From Oikopleura dioica (taxonomy: Eukaryota; Chordata; Appendicularia; Copelata; Oikopleuridae), in assembly GCA_907165135.1 (NCBI GenBank), contig OU015566.1, positions 9,346,157-9,410,156 on the forward strand: a stretch of 64,000 nt of DNA. Reading direction: 5' to 3'. Positions 47,673 to 58,943 of the stretch are shown here, in pieces (the stretch's first letter is position 1; every line of letters begins with the position of its first letter). The notes below the pieces were generated by a model, which had not been told where the DNA came from, made no database searches, and was given only the letters and a program-made list of their open reading frames with translations. Position numbers and translations under genes: made by a program.

Positions 47673-50303
47673 TCAGTCGGAATTGAATAGCCAAAAAAGG
47701 CTCTTTCTGAAGCCGTCCCCGCACTCCTCCGCCAGCGAGAGGATCTGCTCGCGTCGGTTCTCGTTTCGATAGTGTTTCTCCGTCGATTTGTTTTTCCATT
47801 GCTTGACGCAGAGGTGAAGAACGCGGATCTGCCCGGAAAGGATTTCGAGGCCGAGGGTATCTGAAGGATAACTGTAACTCGAGTCGATGACAATTAAGTG
47901 CGCGAGCAAGTATCTCAAGATATGGTCAATAATTTAAAGACTAAAGCTATGAAAAGTTGATGGGTTAAAGCCTTTAACTTAAAGGACCTTAAACTTTCAG
48001 GTTATGTAAGGTCAAGATGGTGAACTTACCGAGAGGTATCATTCTATTTTGATACTTCCGATCCCACTCTGTCATTTTCCCGTTCATCACTTCGGCGACG
48101 ATGTCCTGTCCGACAGATTCTAACGGGACTAAAAAGAAGAGATAGAGCTCCAAGAAAGTTCTGAAAAGCATGGTACCTTGTCGAAAGAGCCCTTGGTAGG
48201 GGTTGTCGATTCTCCTCGCATTGCGCCACGCAACTTCGGAGTCGGGGTATTCGGGATCTTCGGCTAGCGGATCGAGGATCGGTGAAGGAATGCCAGCTGA
48301 GGTAGACGCGGAACAAGTTTTTTCGTATTGGCCGGATTTCTTCGACGCCGCCTAGGGATGAAGATAAACCACTTTTACAGAATGTCATTTGATGAGAACA
48401 GTACCATTACTTCTAGAAACCATTCAAAACTATTGATGCTTGGGTCTTGATTATCGAAAAACTCTTGGAGGACGTTTTGCATGTGTTTCTTGATAAAATT
48501 GCCCCTAATAGCGATTGGCTTTTTTTATGAGATTTTCAGGAAGCTCTAGTGGCTTCGCGATTCTTCCTGAAGGATCAAATTCCCAATTTGTCTTTCCATC
48601 AGTGGATAATTGGACTTGCGGACCTGCTCGCAAGTGAGCCATCATTCCTGGAGCTCTCTTGAACTTCTGGTACATGTCGTAGATTCCATTCATATAGTAT
48701 GCTTCGCCGTCCTTTTTTGGGTCGAATCGGATCAGTGCCATCGTGTCGTCTCGTTTTTCCAGCGATGCAAAGTACTCTCGACCTTCTGGGCTCACTGCCC
48801 ATCTGAGGAAGTCTCGCGAATCGGCGAAGAATCGCTTCTCGAGACGCATGACACGTGACTGGACGGAGAGATCTTCCTTTTTCGCTGCTGCTTTTACTTG
48901 CGGACACCCAAATTTCGGAAGATGAGGCAGAAGGTGCGGAGGAGGACCTGTGTATGGAGGCAATTTTTTTGGATCAAAGATCGGTGTTGGATATTTATAT
49001 AGTGGTGGCTTTTCAACTTTCTGGAGGGGAGGAAGCTCAGAGGACGATTTTTTCGTCATTTTTTCTTGTTTCGCGTTTTTCTTCTTTTTCTTTTTGATTT
49101 CAAAAGCTGGCTTTGGTGTATTAGTAAGTCGTTCCAGCTCTCTCTTTGGCTCTTTCTGGTCTTTGGCTTGCTCTTCAAGAAACTTTTTTGCTTTGCTCTC
49201 GCTCTCTAGCAAAACGTCCATATTTAAAATTATTCTATCTCTATTCCCGCTGTTTTCAAAATGAAAGACCGAATGAAATGAAAAAATGCAAAAAGCGAAA
49301 AATCTAGAGATATCGACATAGACCGCATTCAAGAAAAATCTTCACCTTTTTTTGCTGCTCGCTGTGTTTTAGTTTTTCATCGCCATTTTCGAGGATGTTG
49401 AACTGTTGGGGAGGGTGGACTTCGCCGTTGACAGGTTTCTACGAGTAAAATTAGCTCTATAATTTGTAAATTTATCGTCTCGCGACCTGTGTAGAAAACC
49501 TGAGTCGGGCCCTGATCAAGATTCAGAAGGCGCTCTAAAAGAACCTAAATTCACGGCTTTTCGGGGCCTGACTAAGGTTTTCTACACAGGTTAGAGAGCA
49601 CAGGATGAATTACCATAAGAATTTTTCGGGCAAAAAAATTTTTTTTGAGATATTGGTATATTCAGAATATAATATTCTGAAAGCCCGTAAAAAGTTATAC
49701 AGAATCACCAAATTCTAGGGTCAGATGACGTCATTATGACGTCATCGGGCTGATTTGAAAATTTTGTCTTTGGAACGCTTTTTCGAGCCGAAAACGTTTT
49801 TTAATTTTATTTTTCTCGACGGATTCGGATTTTCCATGAAAAACTACGTAGGGACCCGGGATCAAACCATTGAATATCAACCATTACCGACCGGTTCAAT
49901 TTTTGAAACCGGTCGGTTCGAAAAATAAACCTCGGGTCCCTACGTAGTTTTTGATGGCGAACAACATGCCATCAATAGAAAAATCTATTTCCAGCAAAAA
50001 CAGCCTCAAAAAGCGTTCCAAAGTTTCATGAATTTGGAGCCTTTTCGGACATTTATTCATCATAAATGACGTCATAATGACGTCATTGAGCCCTAGAAAT
50101 TTGGGAATCGACTAATTTTGACTTGGACTTTCAGAATATACCAATATCTCAAAAAAAATTTTTTTGCCCGAAAAATTCTTATGGTAATTCATCACAGGTT
50201 CTGGCCTTACCATACGGGCTTTCCCTTTCTTCTGCTTCTGCCCATTGTGCTGCACAGGTGGTACTTCAGGCTCTAATCGACTCTGCTGATTCGCAACGCT
50301 CAT
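47673..50303 (-). CDS. Multi-exon protein of unknown function, Lys-rich N-terminus
   Basis: Exons inferred: 50211-50303, 49346-49438, about 48520-49221, 48405-48488, about 48190-48351, then two to the stop at 47673. The N-terminal part is basic (GQKQKKGKARM), followed by a Lys-rich coil (SESKAKKFLEEQAKDQKE; KKKKKKNAKQEK), a Pro-rich stretch (PPYTGPPPHLLPHLPKFG), a folded-looking core (FLRWAVSPEGREYFASLEKR; EAYYMNGIYDMYQKFKRAPG) and a C-terminal segment (ILSGQIRVLHLCVKQWKNKS). Intron 48489-48519 appears to be GC-AG and only 31 bp. The join between 49346 and the exon holding ATG 49221 is not in phase by any GT-AG choice I found, so 49221 may begin a separate gene. The first long intron carries two inverted-repeat elements. 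Family unknown. Confidence 0.5.
49485..49591. mobile_element. Short inverted-repeat element, copy 1 (107 bp)
   Basis: Ends are ACCTGTGTAGAAAACC, inverted at the other side as GGTTTTCTACACAGGT, with GAGTC and GACT matches inside. It lies in the first long intron of the multi-exon unknown gene. A second copy with the same ends is at 54355-54460. Confidence 0.75.
49605..50194. mobile_element. 590-bp palindromic element
   Basis: The ends are inverted copies beginning ATGAATTACCATAAG and extending through TTTTTCGGGCAAAAAAAT for about 60 bp. Further in, the arms pair through TGACGTCATTATGACGTCA and GGGTCCCTACGTAGTTTTT. It sits next to the 107-bp element in the same intron. No coding capacity and no clear target duplication. 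Confidence 0.75.
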
Positions 50304-50453
50304 TCCTGAGAACAACAAAACTTGACACATTTCGACATACAATTTTCAATATTGAACGGTTTTGAAGAGGGCTTTTTAATTTTGACTTTGTCAGGCAGCA
50401 TAAGATGATAACTGAACTAGTTTCAATTTTGAACAGACAGGAAAGTAATTAGG

Positions 50454-53310
50454 TTACAGCGGAGGCGGCCTACTGTTATTAGATCCGCCATTGAGGATCA
50501 TGCGCTGCGTCTTCTCGTACCAGACGGGATGCTTGCGTTGGATTTTCTCGACAATGCTGAGCAAAGAGTCGCACGTGTCGCGGATGGAGTAGTTCCACAC
50601 TGTCTCTTGACTTTCGTGTTCAAATCGGATGTACTCGTCTACTTGATCCAACTCGGCTCTGAATAACAATTCGCTGTTTTTTGAATCTGCCAAAAATTTG
50701 AAAAAAAAGACTTTTTGGCCGAGGGAGAGACTTGATCTTCGATTTGACTTACGACAATCGCTTCTCAAGAATCATGTTAGCAACAAGCTGCTCCGCCTGG
50801 CGGCAAGGAATGCCAAGAAGTCTTCCCAGATCTTGAAAGCATAACGATTTGTAGTGAAGTGAAATCGCGAAGATGTTGTGTTCCTTCATCGCTTTTTCGA
50901 TCAACGTCCATCCTTCTGGTGTCATTTGTTGGTAGTGTTTTTCTTTGAGAATTGAGGAAAATACTTGTACTTCTTTCTCGCTGATAATTTGTTGCTTGTA
51001 GACCTTTTCGAGGAGACCGAAAGTGAGCATTTTTGGAGCGCGAATATCTGAATTTTTAAGAAAATGATGAAATGCAAGCTTAAGAATCTACCTTTATATA
51101 TCGCGCAAATGAGGCGCGTTCGATTCTTTCCAGCTGGAGAAAGAATCGCACAATTAATCGCTTTCAATAAGCACTAGTCGCAAAATAGATTAGTTTTAGT
51201 CATGTTATCATATGTTACTTTTGCTCGTTCTTCGTCGGCGACAATATTCAAGTCTAACGAAAGTTGAAAGTATTTCTGCGAAGCATCGAGGAATTTCTGC
51301 TTGTAGTCGAGGATTCTAGCGTGGCTCAATTGGTACAATAGCTTGTCACCAGCGCTCGCTTCTTGTAAAAATGCTAAAAATGAGGGTTGAAAAGCTACTA
51401 TTTGGTCAACAAGAGCAACCTGTAGCTCGATTTAAAGCAAGTTCTGCTTTTGTTGGGTCGTTTACTGACTCCATCAAATAGAGCTTCACAATTCTGAGGT
51501 AAACTCCCAGTCGATTGATTGTCAGAAACATGTCGCTTCCGATCGTCATTGCGGTTGAATTGGCAGTCACCGAAATCGAGTTGAGAATATCCGCCGTTTT
51601 TTCGAATTCGCCGTTATTTTCGTAAAGATCCGCCAGAGTCATTTTCAAATTATTGACTATTCGATTTGGTAATGATGATTTCCATTTGTAAAAATTACCG
51701 TGTTGCTCGAAGGAAAGATTTCGTGCTTGAAGGCATTCGAGTGCGACTTCGCAGAATGATCGCTTGTTCTCGTCGCTAGAAAATGGATTCGATGGGGGAA
51801 TGAGGCTCAATGCATACTTCAAAGGTTGAATATCGTCGCTCAATTGATCCAAAAACTGTCTAGCGAAAATTTGCGACCGGTTCTCGTCAGTAAGCGCGGT
51901 TAGCGTCGTCCTAACAGGGTGGAACATTCGGCCGGGCAAACTCGGGCAAATTGGTCGGCGCCGGGCAACGGCGGGCAAACGGCCGGCGCGAGGGTCATAT
52001 TTTGGGTAAAAAACGGGCAACTTCGGGCAGTCGGGCAAAGTCGGCGCCCGAAAAAGGCACCATCGGCCGGGAAAAACGGCGCCCGGAAAAAGTTGGCGGG
52101 CGGGCAAAAAAGTCGGCGGGCCAACCAGGGAAGCACTAATACTAACATTTTCAATCCCAGAGTTCGAAATCTATGGGAGTAAAATTGGGAGCTTCCAAAG
52201 GGAGCTCCCTTTTTTGGGAGCACGGAGGGAGCAGGAGCACAGGTTTTCAGGGCTGGGAGTAAATTGGGAGCTCCCCAAATAATAATAATTATTAGCTTAA
52301 TAATTATTAATTATGATACCGTGATTGCTCAGATTTTTATTAGAAGAGACGTTTTTTTTATTAGATTTATTTTTAAATGTCTCTTCTGAAATTTGATATC
52401 AATAAATAGCCTAAAATTGACCTAAATTTGGTTATGTAATTTTAATAAGAAAATATTGAAGTCATTCACGAAATTCGCCTATTTGGCATTATGCCTATTT
52501 ATACTTTCTTTATCATTGCTATATAATAACCATACAACGATGGTTTTGCTACTTAGACTTTACTTAATAAAATTAAAAACTTTCGAAAATTTTTGAAATT
52601 TGAAAAAGGGAGCAAAATTGGGAGCTCCCAAAGGGAGCTCCCTTTTGGGAGCAGGGAGGGAGCAGGAGCACGGGTTTTTACGAGGGAGCTCCCTTTTTCA
52701 GGGTGAGGGAGCAGGGAGGGAGCGGGAGCACGGATTTTCTACCAGATTTCGAACTCTGTTCAATCCACTACTCTCGATTATTGTTAATTATTATTAAGGG
52801 ACTTTCCTTTTTATGGTCGACATGTTTGTCATACGGTGAAATTATCCTCCTTTTTATAAAGAATGACTTTCTACTGCCTAACCGGGCTCATATCACGAAA
52901 TTTTTACATTCACTCATTTCTTAGTCGAGTAAATCGGCGTCCTAATTTTGTCCATAAAATATCGGCGCCGGAATTATTGTTGGCGGCCGGGCAGAAATCG
53001 GCGCCGGAGTAAAGTCGGGCAAAAATCGGCGCCGGACAAAAATCGGGCAGAAATCTGCGCCGGGCAAAGCCGGGCGTCCGAAATTTCGCCGGTTTTTCCC
53101 GGCGCCGATGAAAATTTCCGGGCATCGGCGGGCAATCGGCCGGCCAGACCCAAAATTTTTGCCCGAATGTTCCACCCTGGTCCTAAGCGCTTGAATTGGC
53201 GATTCCGGATCATTTATAATTGCGTTTGTCCAAATTCTATAATCAGGTGGAGCATCGGCTGTCCAGGAAGCTCGGATTAGCTCGTCAATTCGACTGGGAT
53301 TTTGGCTCAT
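50454..53310 (-). CDS. cops4: COP9 signalosome subunit 4
   Basis: CSN4 is a PCI-domain subunit of the complex that removes NEDD8 from cullins. Exons: 53183-53310, 51420-51910, 51219-51373, 51173-51092, 50753-51047, 50454-50658; 451 residues, all phases agree. Family matches include DENRSQIFARQFLDQL, LYQLSHARILDYKQKFLDAS, LKAINCAILSPAGKNRTRL, GLLEKVYKQQIIS and the PCI winged helix (LCFQDLGRLLGIPCRQAEQL ... MILEKRL). The product is longer than the human protein (about 406 residues), mainly in the second exon. The first intron (51911-53182) is a transposon insertion with GA-AG ends built from its target duplication; removing it restores IQALRTTLTALTDE exactly. Confidence 0.93.
51915..53179. mobile_element. 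hAT-like non-autonomous element forming csn4 intron 1
   Basis: Terminal inverted repeats CAGGGTGGAACATTCGGCC (left) and CAGGGTGGAACATTCGGGC (right, reversed), flanked by direct copies of GTCCTAA (51908-51914 and 53180-53186). The ends are G/C-rich with many GGGCAAA and CGGCGCCGG motifs. The left flank fits an 8-bp duplication (CGTCCTAA) of which the right copy has lost one base. It contains a second element (52158-52758). No transposase frame is visible. Its CAGGG ends and GGGCA repeats resemble the element at 57554-58935. Confidence 0.92.
52158..52758. mobile_element. Nested 601-bp hAT-like MITE
   Basis: Inserted inside the csn4 element. Inverted ends CAGAGTTCGAAATCT, flanked by perfect 8-bp direct copies TTCAATCC (52150-52157 and 52759-52766). 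Subterminal parts are built of GGGAGCTCCC palindromes and GGGAGCA runs on both sides; the centre is AT-rich. The 8-bp duplication and CAG terminus point to the hAT superfamily. Confidence 0.9.
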
Positions 53311-56300
53311 ATTCGAAAACTCGTCGATAACTCGGGATGAAAGTACAGTACCAGTGTTTCTTAAAAGAGATTGCTTGTATTTACTGCTTTTACTGTAAAA
53401 ATGCATATTCTGAAGGGACAGAAGGAGAAGAGCATGAGAAAGCGATGCGTTTCGCCTTCTTTATCGAAGACCGAATAGAACTGAGGAGACTAATTGACGC
53501 ATGAGATTTGAAGTGTTGAGAAAGTTGGGCCGATAAAGATTGAAACCGGGGCTCCCAAGAATAAAAGAGCACCGGCAAAAGCGTATATAAATCGAGAGGT
53601 TCGAAGCGTCAGATTGAGATTCATCCAAAACAGAGAAACACACGCGGATTTTCAAATTTACATCGCCATTTATAACTTCGTAAAAATGAAGAAATACACT
53701 CAACGAATAAAGTTAAATGATAATTAAATACTTAATTCAAGCTTAATTTAAGACAATTTCTCTACACTAAAATTGAGCAGAAGAAAGTCAAGTCCTTTGC
53801 CTCAGAAAAGGAGAAAGTTTGCGGAGTTGTCCATCTCACAATTTCCCATTGGCCAAATCTTCAGCGAGTGACTCAGAAGAGTGCACTCATTTGCCCCTAG
53901 AGAAATCATTTTTGCCTATTTTTCAGACTTTCAATTTTTTTGCATTTTTACAAATTACGCAAATCTCAATTCTACAAATTCCAAGGCAGTAGACAGAGAA
54001 TCACGTGACGCGTCAGGAACGCAAGGCCACCTCGTAATTTATCATTTGCGCAAACATACCATTTTTATCATTATTTCAAAAAATTCGAATTCCAAATTTC
54101 TTTTTATCTAAAACTTTGCTTCCGAAAAACTGATTTCGGAAAAAGTTCAAAATCTGGACAACCTTTGCGTGCTCGCGGCGAAATGTCACCTCCTCGTTTC
54201 ATCCCTTATTTTATTCTAGCGTTCAATCAATTTTCAGTATAATCAGTGTTTATAGTATAAACTTTATACTGTTGTCTGAACGAAGATAATAAAAAGGGAT
54301 GAACCAATGTGGGGACATTTTGCTATTGACCAATTGATAGCTGTGCTGGGCTCGACCTGTGTAAAAAACCTGAGTCAGGATCTGAAAATTGCCATTTCGA
54401 TCTCCGTCGGCTTTTCCTCAATGATCTTTCAGACCCTGACTCAGGTTTTCTACATAAGTTTCAGAGCCTAGTAGCTGTTATTTAGCTTAAATTTTTGTCA
54501 ACAAAGTTTGACCCAGTATTTCTTGATTAATAAATCAACTAGAACACAAACAAAAATACTTTTTACACTCTTATATGATCAACCCTCCGGCGAACGAAAA
54601 ATTTCAAAAAAGTAAAGATAGTTGGATTAAAAATTCCGCGATCTTTGAACCAGAACATGGCTATTCCTAGCCATGTTTGTTGTTGCTTCTAGTGGGGTGC
54701 ACGACTACTTATTTCATTCGTGGCGGTTTTCGCAACACAAACGCTTTTTAGTAAGCTGTTGTTTGGGAAACATGTTACGCTTTCCGTATTTTGCCCTTCG
54801 ACCTCGGCTCTCGCTAGGTGGCGCGGCAAAAATGCGCGTTCGTGCCAGGCACCACCAGGATGCACCACCAAATGCAACGTGCCCGCCACGAAAAATTGAA
54901 AGCTCTATTTTCTATTCCCAAACGGTGCTTTTTAATTAATAACAGAAAATAAATGAGAGAAGATGATTGAGAAAAAGCACGGGCTACCCCAGACCTTCAA
55001 GTTGTGAAAAAACGGAACTTTGGTACAACAGCTCGTTCAGCTGGCTGTAGATTCTGTCTGCGAGACATCACAGCCGTCCGGGCAGCTGGCGGATCAGTTC
55101 TGTCCATTCGACGCGTTACTGTTAAGTTGAAGTCATAAAGAGAATAGAAAGGAAAATCTGTTATTTACTTTTTATTCAATGCCAAAAATGACCCCTTATG
55201 CTTCTTTTCCAATCGAAAGACTATAAATTGCATTGTCTTAACATCTGCATCCTTGTTGATTTCAAAACTTCGAGGCGAGGATCTTGACATTCGATCTGTA
55301 AGTTTTGGGAAAGTAGCGGCGCCTTAGGTAAGCGGTAGTGCTCCACCGCCAAATATGCGCCGTGCGGTGTATTTTGAGGAGGCGGGCACTCGACAGCGGT
55401 CAATTGTTTGGAATTTGACGATCGCTTTCGGAAATAACCTTGAGGCTTATTATACCTGTCTGATGCTGTTGCTCTTGGAGGGCGACCAAAGTACGCAGAG
55501 CATGAAAATATTATCAGATTAGAAATTAAACTTTGGAACGCGTATTGTTTTATCCCGATTGGGTTTTCCCAAGTTACCCTCTTTCACAGGGAATCCCAGA
55601 GTCTATTCACTGCACTTTTGAAGAAACATGAGGTTTTGAATTTATCATTTTGTTATTATCAAGAACGGATACTCGATTGGTGAAATGGCTCAAATTTGTA
55701 ATTGGCACGTTCCTGTGGTCGGATTATCATTTTATTTAGTAGAAACATAATTCGTGCACGTGGGATTGTGTTAAGTGGCAGCAACGATCGTCATCATCGT
55801 GGTGGTTGTTTGTAGAAACAATGCGAAATTGGAGTAACAAGTGTTTACATGAAAATAGAATACAAGAAGCACGATTCTAGTGAGTAGTCCGCGCGGCACA
55901 AGAATAATAACAAATTTCGAATTGAGTATTGAGTGTTTAGAATTCTTCATTTAGAAAAATGGTTGAAGCCAGCTGCTTGATTATTTCTACATACATGAAG
56001 TACAAGTTGTCAGACAAGGGAATACGGGAAGTGGCTCTTTTTCATTTGTATTCTAATTTCGACGTCGCCAGTCGCAGTACCGTGAAGATAAATGTCAAGA
56101 AAGCAATCCACTCAGCTTTTCAGGGATAAAAATTTGCGTCTTCCAAGACTGCATTCTGCAAAATTGTGGAGGTCGAAAGAGAAAAGTTCGAAGAACAACG
56201 AAAAAGACGCTGTTTGGCAAAGTACCAACCGTTTTCTTTGCAAAGTTGTAACTTTGCGCATGTCAAAAAAGTGACTCGCTCCCGGCTCTATTGAAACACT

Positions 56301-57553
56301 CGTCTGACATTCAGTGACAATTACACGTCAAGACTAGTTACTAGTTGTAGCAAGTTTGGATTACTAGTAACTAGTTTTTGTATCCCTTCCGAACATGATG
56401 AACGAGTTGAATAGAGCTTTCCAATTTGTCTTCTCTGAAAACATATTTTTAATAATGTCGTTCTCTGGTTGACGCATACCATCTGCTTTTATATCATCCA
56501 TGACTTTTCTGAAAAACGATTTCTTCGGAAGCTGACGTTCACTGCTTGAAGCTGACTAAAAACACACCGTCTTAGATTCTCTCCTCCGTCCGTTTTAGTT
56601 GGATAAAACAATCAAAAAAAGCCTTGATCCATCAATTGTGGCGACTTTCTTTCATAGCTCCAGCACAGCGGGCTGTTTTTTTTTCGTAGACTCGCCCCCT
56701 TTTTGGTAGAAGTGAACTGCACTATTTGCGCGAGTTAAATAATGGTGCAGAGTGGGCTTTTTATGGTTCATCAGTTTACCGAGGAGGTAATCAGCCTAAC
56801 CGTGAAAATAACAAAGAAAAGATCGTATCATTATAATCAGCTCAAAAATGCTGGACTACACGCCTATCTGGGGTACTACAAGAGATTGCCAGTAATGAGT
56901 TCTCGGCGCTTGAATTTCGCCAAGTACCACAAACAAGGTTTGAACGACCGGGTACTCCCCGGCTCGCTGGGTCAAAGATATTCAAAACCTGCGCTAACAA
57001 CATGCAAATGCTTGAATGACCATTGTTTCCAAAATAACCAGGCGCGCTCAAGACACTCTCCGCGATGGACCGAATGGTTCGAGGAAATTTGAACACAGTT
57101 CAAATTCTAGTTAAAATTTGAAGAAGCGCCAAAAGTAAAGAACAGTTGCGCACTTGAAAGTGGCAATTTATCATTCTCGGGCGCGGTAAGGGTAATCATA
57201 CACTGCCAGGTCATTATCTTGCCCGCTCTGAGGTCAATTTAAAGGTGAGGCGAGTAAAAAATGTTGATTTTGGCGCTAGAATGATATTGACGAATTCGTA
57301 AAATACTTCAAGTAAAAATATCTGTGAAAGAATGATTATTAACAAACCTCCAGAAGCGGCTCTTCCGACTCTGTTCTCATTGCCAACGAAAAAAGTGACA
57401 GTAAGAAAAGTACGCGCGTGTTATTAAAATTTCTCTTCTTCGCTAGTAACAATGACGCAAAGCTTGCAAATGGCCCCGCACCCTAACTGTGCAAACACAA
57501 AGACAGAGAGAGTTGATCAAAATCGCGTCATTGTGAAAATGATAGCCTACTAC
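53311..57553. other. 4.2-kb gene-poor region
   Basis: Between the csn4 start and the next transposon. It contains a copy of the ACCTGTGTAG element and a plus-strand TATATAAATC at 53584 followed 25 bases later by TCAGATTG, a possible core promoter with only a 13-codon frame after it. Longer frames (54673-54939, 56742-57092) lack splice, signal or domain support. I recognise no gene. Confidence 0.45.
54355..54460. mobile_element. Short inverted-repeat element, copy 2 (106 bp)
   Basis: Same ends as the element at 49485 (ACCTGTGTAAAAAACCTGAG here), with the partner reading CTGACTCAGGTTTTCTACA. The middle is different, so the two copies share mainly their ends. Two copies within 5 kb suggest a family that is abundant in this genome. 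Confidence 0.7.
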
Positions 57554-58935
57554 CAGGGGTGACCATTTGGGCATTGGGCATTTGGGCAAATCGGGCAATT
57601 TTCGGGCAAAAACGGTTGAATCTTCCAACCTTTCGGGATCCCGAATGTTTCGGGATTTCCCGAAACATTCGCAGTGAAAATGAGCCTTTTTGTCTTCGAA
57701 CCTTTCGGGGATGATTTTCAATGATTTCTGTCCGAGAAAATATTTAAAGCAAAATAGTAACGTCTACGTACATCTTTACTGAAGCAAATGAAGGCGCGAA
57801 CGAAAAAAATAATTTACACGAATTTTTGGATTTATAACTCATGAAACTCTCTATAAGACAGGCGCGGAGCGCATACATTCTCTTTGACTGCGAATTCACA
57901 ATTGAAACAAGGTATGGCCTTCTTAGACCATCGAATTTGACGAAGGCAGCTAGAGATATCTTTTTGATAAGTAAAATGCCCGAATTCGGCATTTATACCA
58001 CTTTTTTATAACGTAATCCTCAACTAATTTCCCGAATGATTCGGGCGATCCCGAAAGGTTCGGGAATTCCCGAAAGATTCGGGAGTAATCCCGAAAGATT
58101 CGGGAAATCCCGAAACATTCGGGATCCCGAAAGGTTGGAAGTGACGACCGGCAAAAACGCTTTTGGGCGGGCATTTGGTCGGCTCAACGCCTGAAAATAG
58201 GCTGGGCAACATTGGAAAAGTCGGGCATTTGGGCATTTCTGGGCAGTTGGGCACCATCGGGCAGTTGGGCAAATGCCCACCGTGGAAAATCATGAACGTG
58301 GGCGTTTTCCTGTCCGCTTATTAGTCGTTAAGCTCACAAACAAGAAAAAAGATATAAGGAGAAGGTTCTGCAAGGGTGTGTGAAGTGGACCTCTATGGTT
58401 AGCTGTCTACCTTTGACCTCTTGATCCTTTTGTGAAATTGTCCCTACCCTTAACTCAGCCCCTTCTTTGCGGAGATGGTTCTGCAAGGGTGTGTGAAGTG
58501 GACCTTCATGGTTAGCTGTCTACCCTTGACCTCCAGATCCTTTTTATCCCTCATTTTTCCAACCCCATTTTTGCACCCCTTTTTTCGAGACGGTTATGCA
58601 AGAGTGTGTGAAGTGGACCTTAATGGTTAGCTATCTATTCTTGACAACCTGATCGATCTTTTACAAAATTATTTTTTAACCGCTTTTTAAATATATTTCA
58701 AACCTTCCAAATCTTAAACTGGGATAAATTATTGAGAGAAATTTAAAAAATTAAAGTTTTAACAAGCACGAAATGTTGGGAAAATTTTTGCCCGAAAAAT
58801 TGCCCAATTGCCCGATTGGGCATTCTAGGCACATTGGACTGGTCGGGCATTTGGTCGGCCCGGGTCTTGATTTTTGCTATTGGGCGGGCAATTGGTCGGC
58901 CCGACGATAATTTTTTGCCCAAATGGTCACCCCTG
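57554..58935. mobile_element. 1.38-kb hAT-like non-autonomous element
   Basis: Inverted ends CAGGGGTGACCATTTGGGCA, flanked by perfect 8-bp direct copies CCTACTAC (57546-57553 and 58936-58943). Inside are GGGCATTTGGGCA runs, a cluster of CCCGAAA-TTCGGG palindromes at about 57640-58130, and three copies of a roughly 112-bp unit containing GTGTGTGAAGTGGACCT at 58367-58630. No transposase is encoded. End sequence and composition relate it to the csn4 element. Confidence 0.93.
58367..58650. repeat. 112-bp tandem repeat inside the hAT-like element
   Basis: Three successive copies of a unit that contains TGCAAGGGTGTGTGAAGTGG, ACCT, ATGGTTAGCTGTCTAC and a short TTGACCTC tail, at about 58367, 58480 and 58590. 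The third is the most diverged. Confidence 0.85.
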
Positions 58936-58943
58936 CCTACTAC

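Noticed and set aside
56742-57092. 116-residue plus-strand frame
   Set aside because: An overlapping minus-strand frame is almost as long, and there is no domain, signal peptide or intron.
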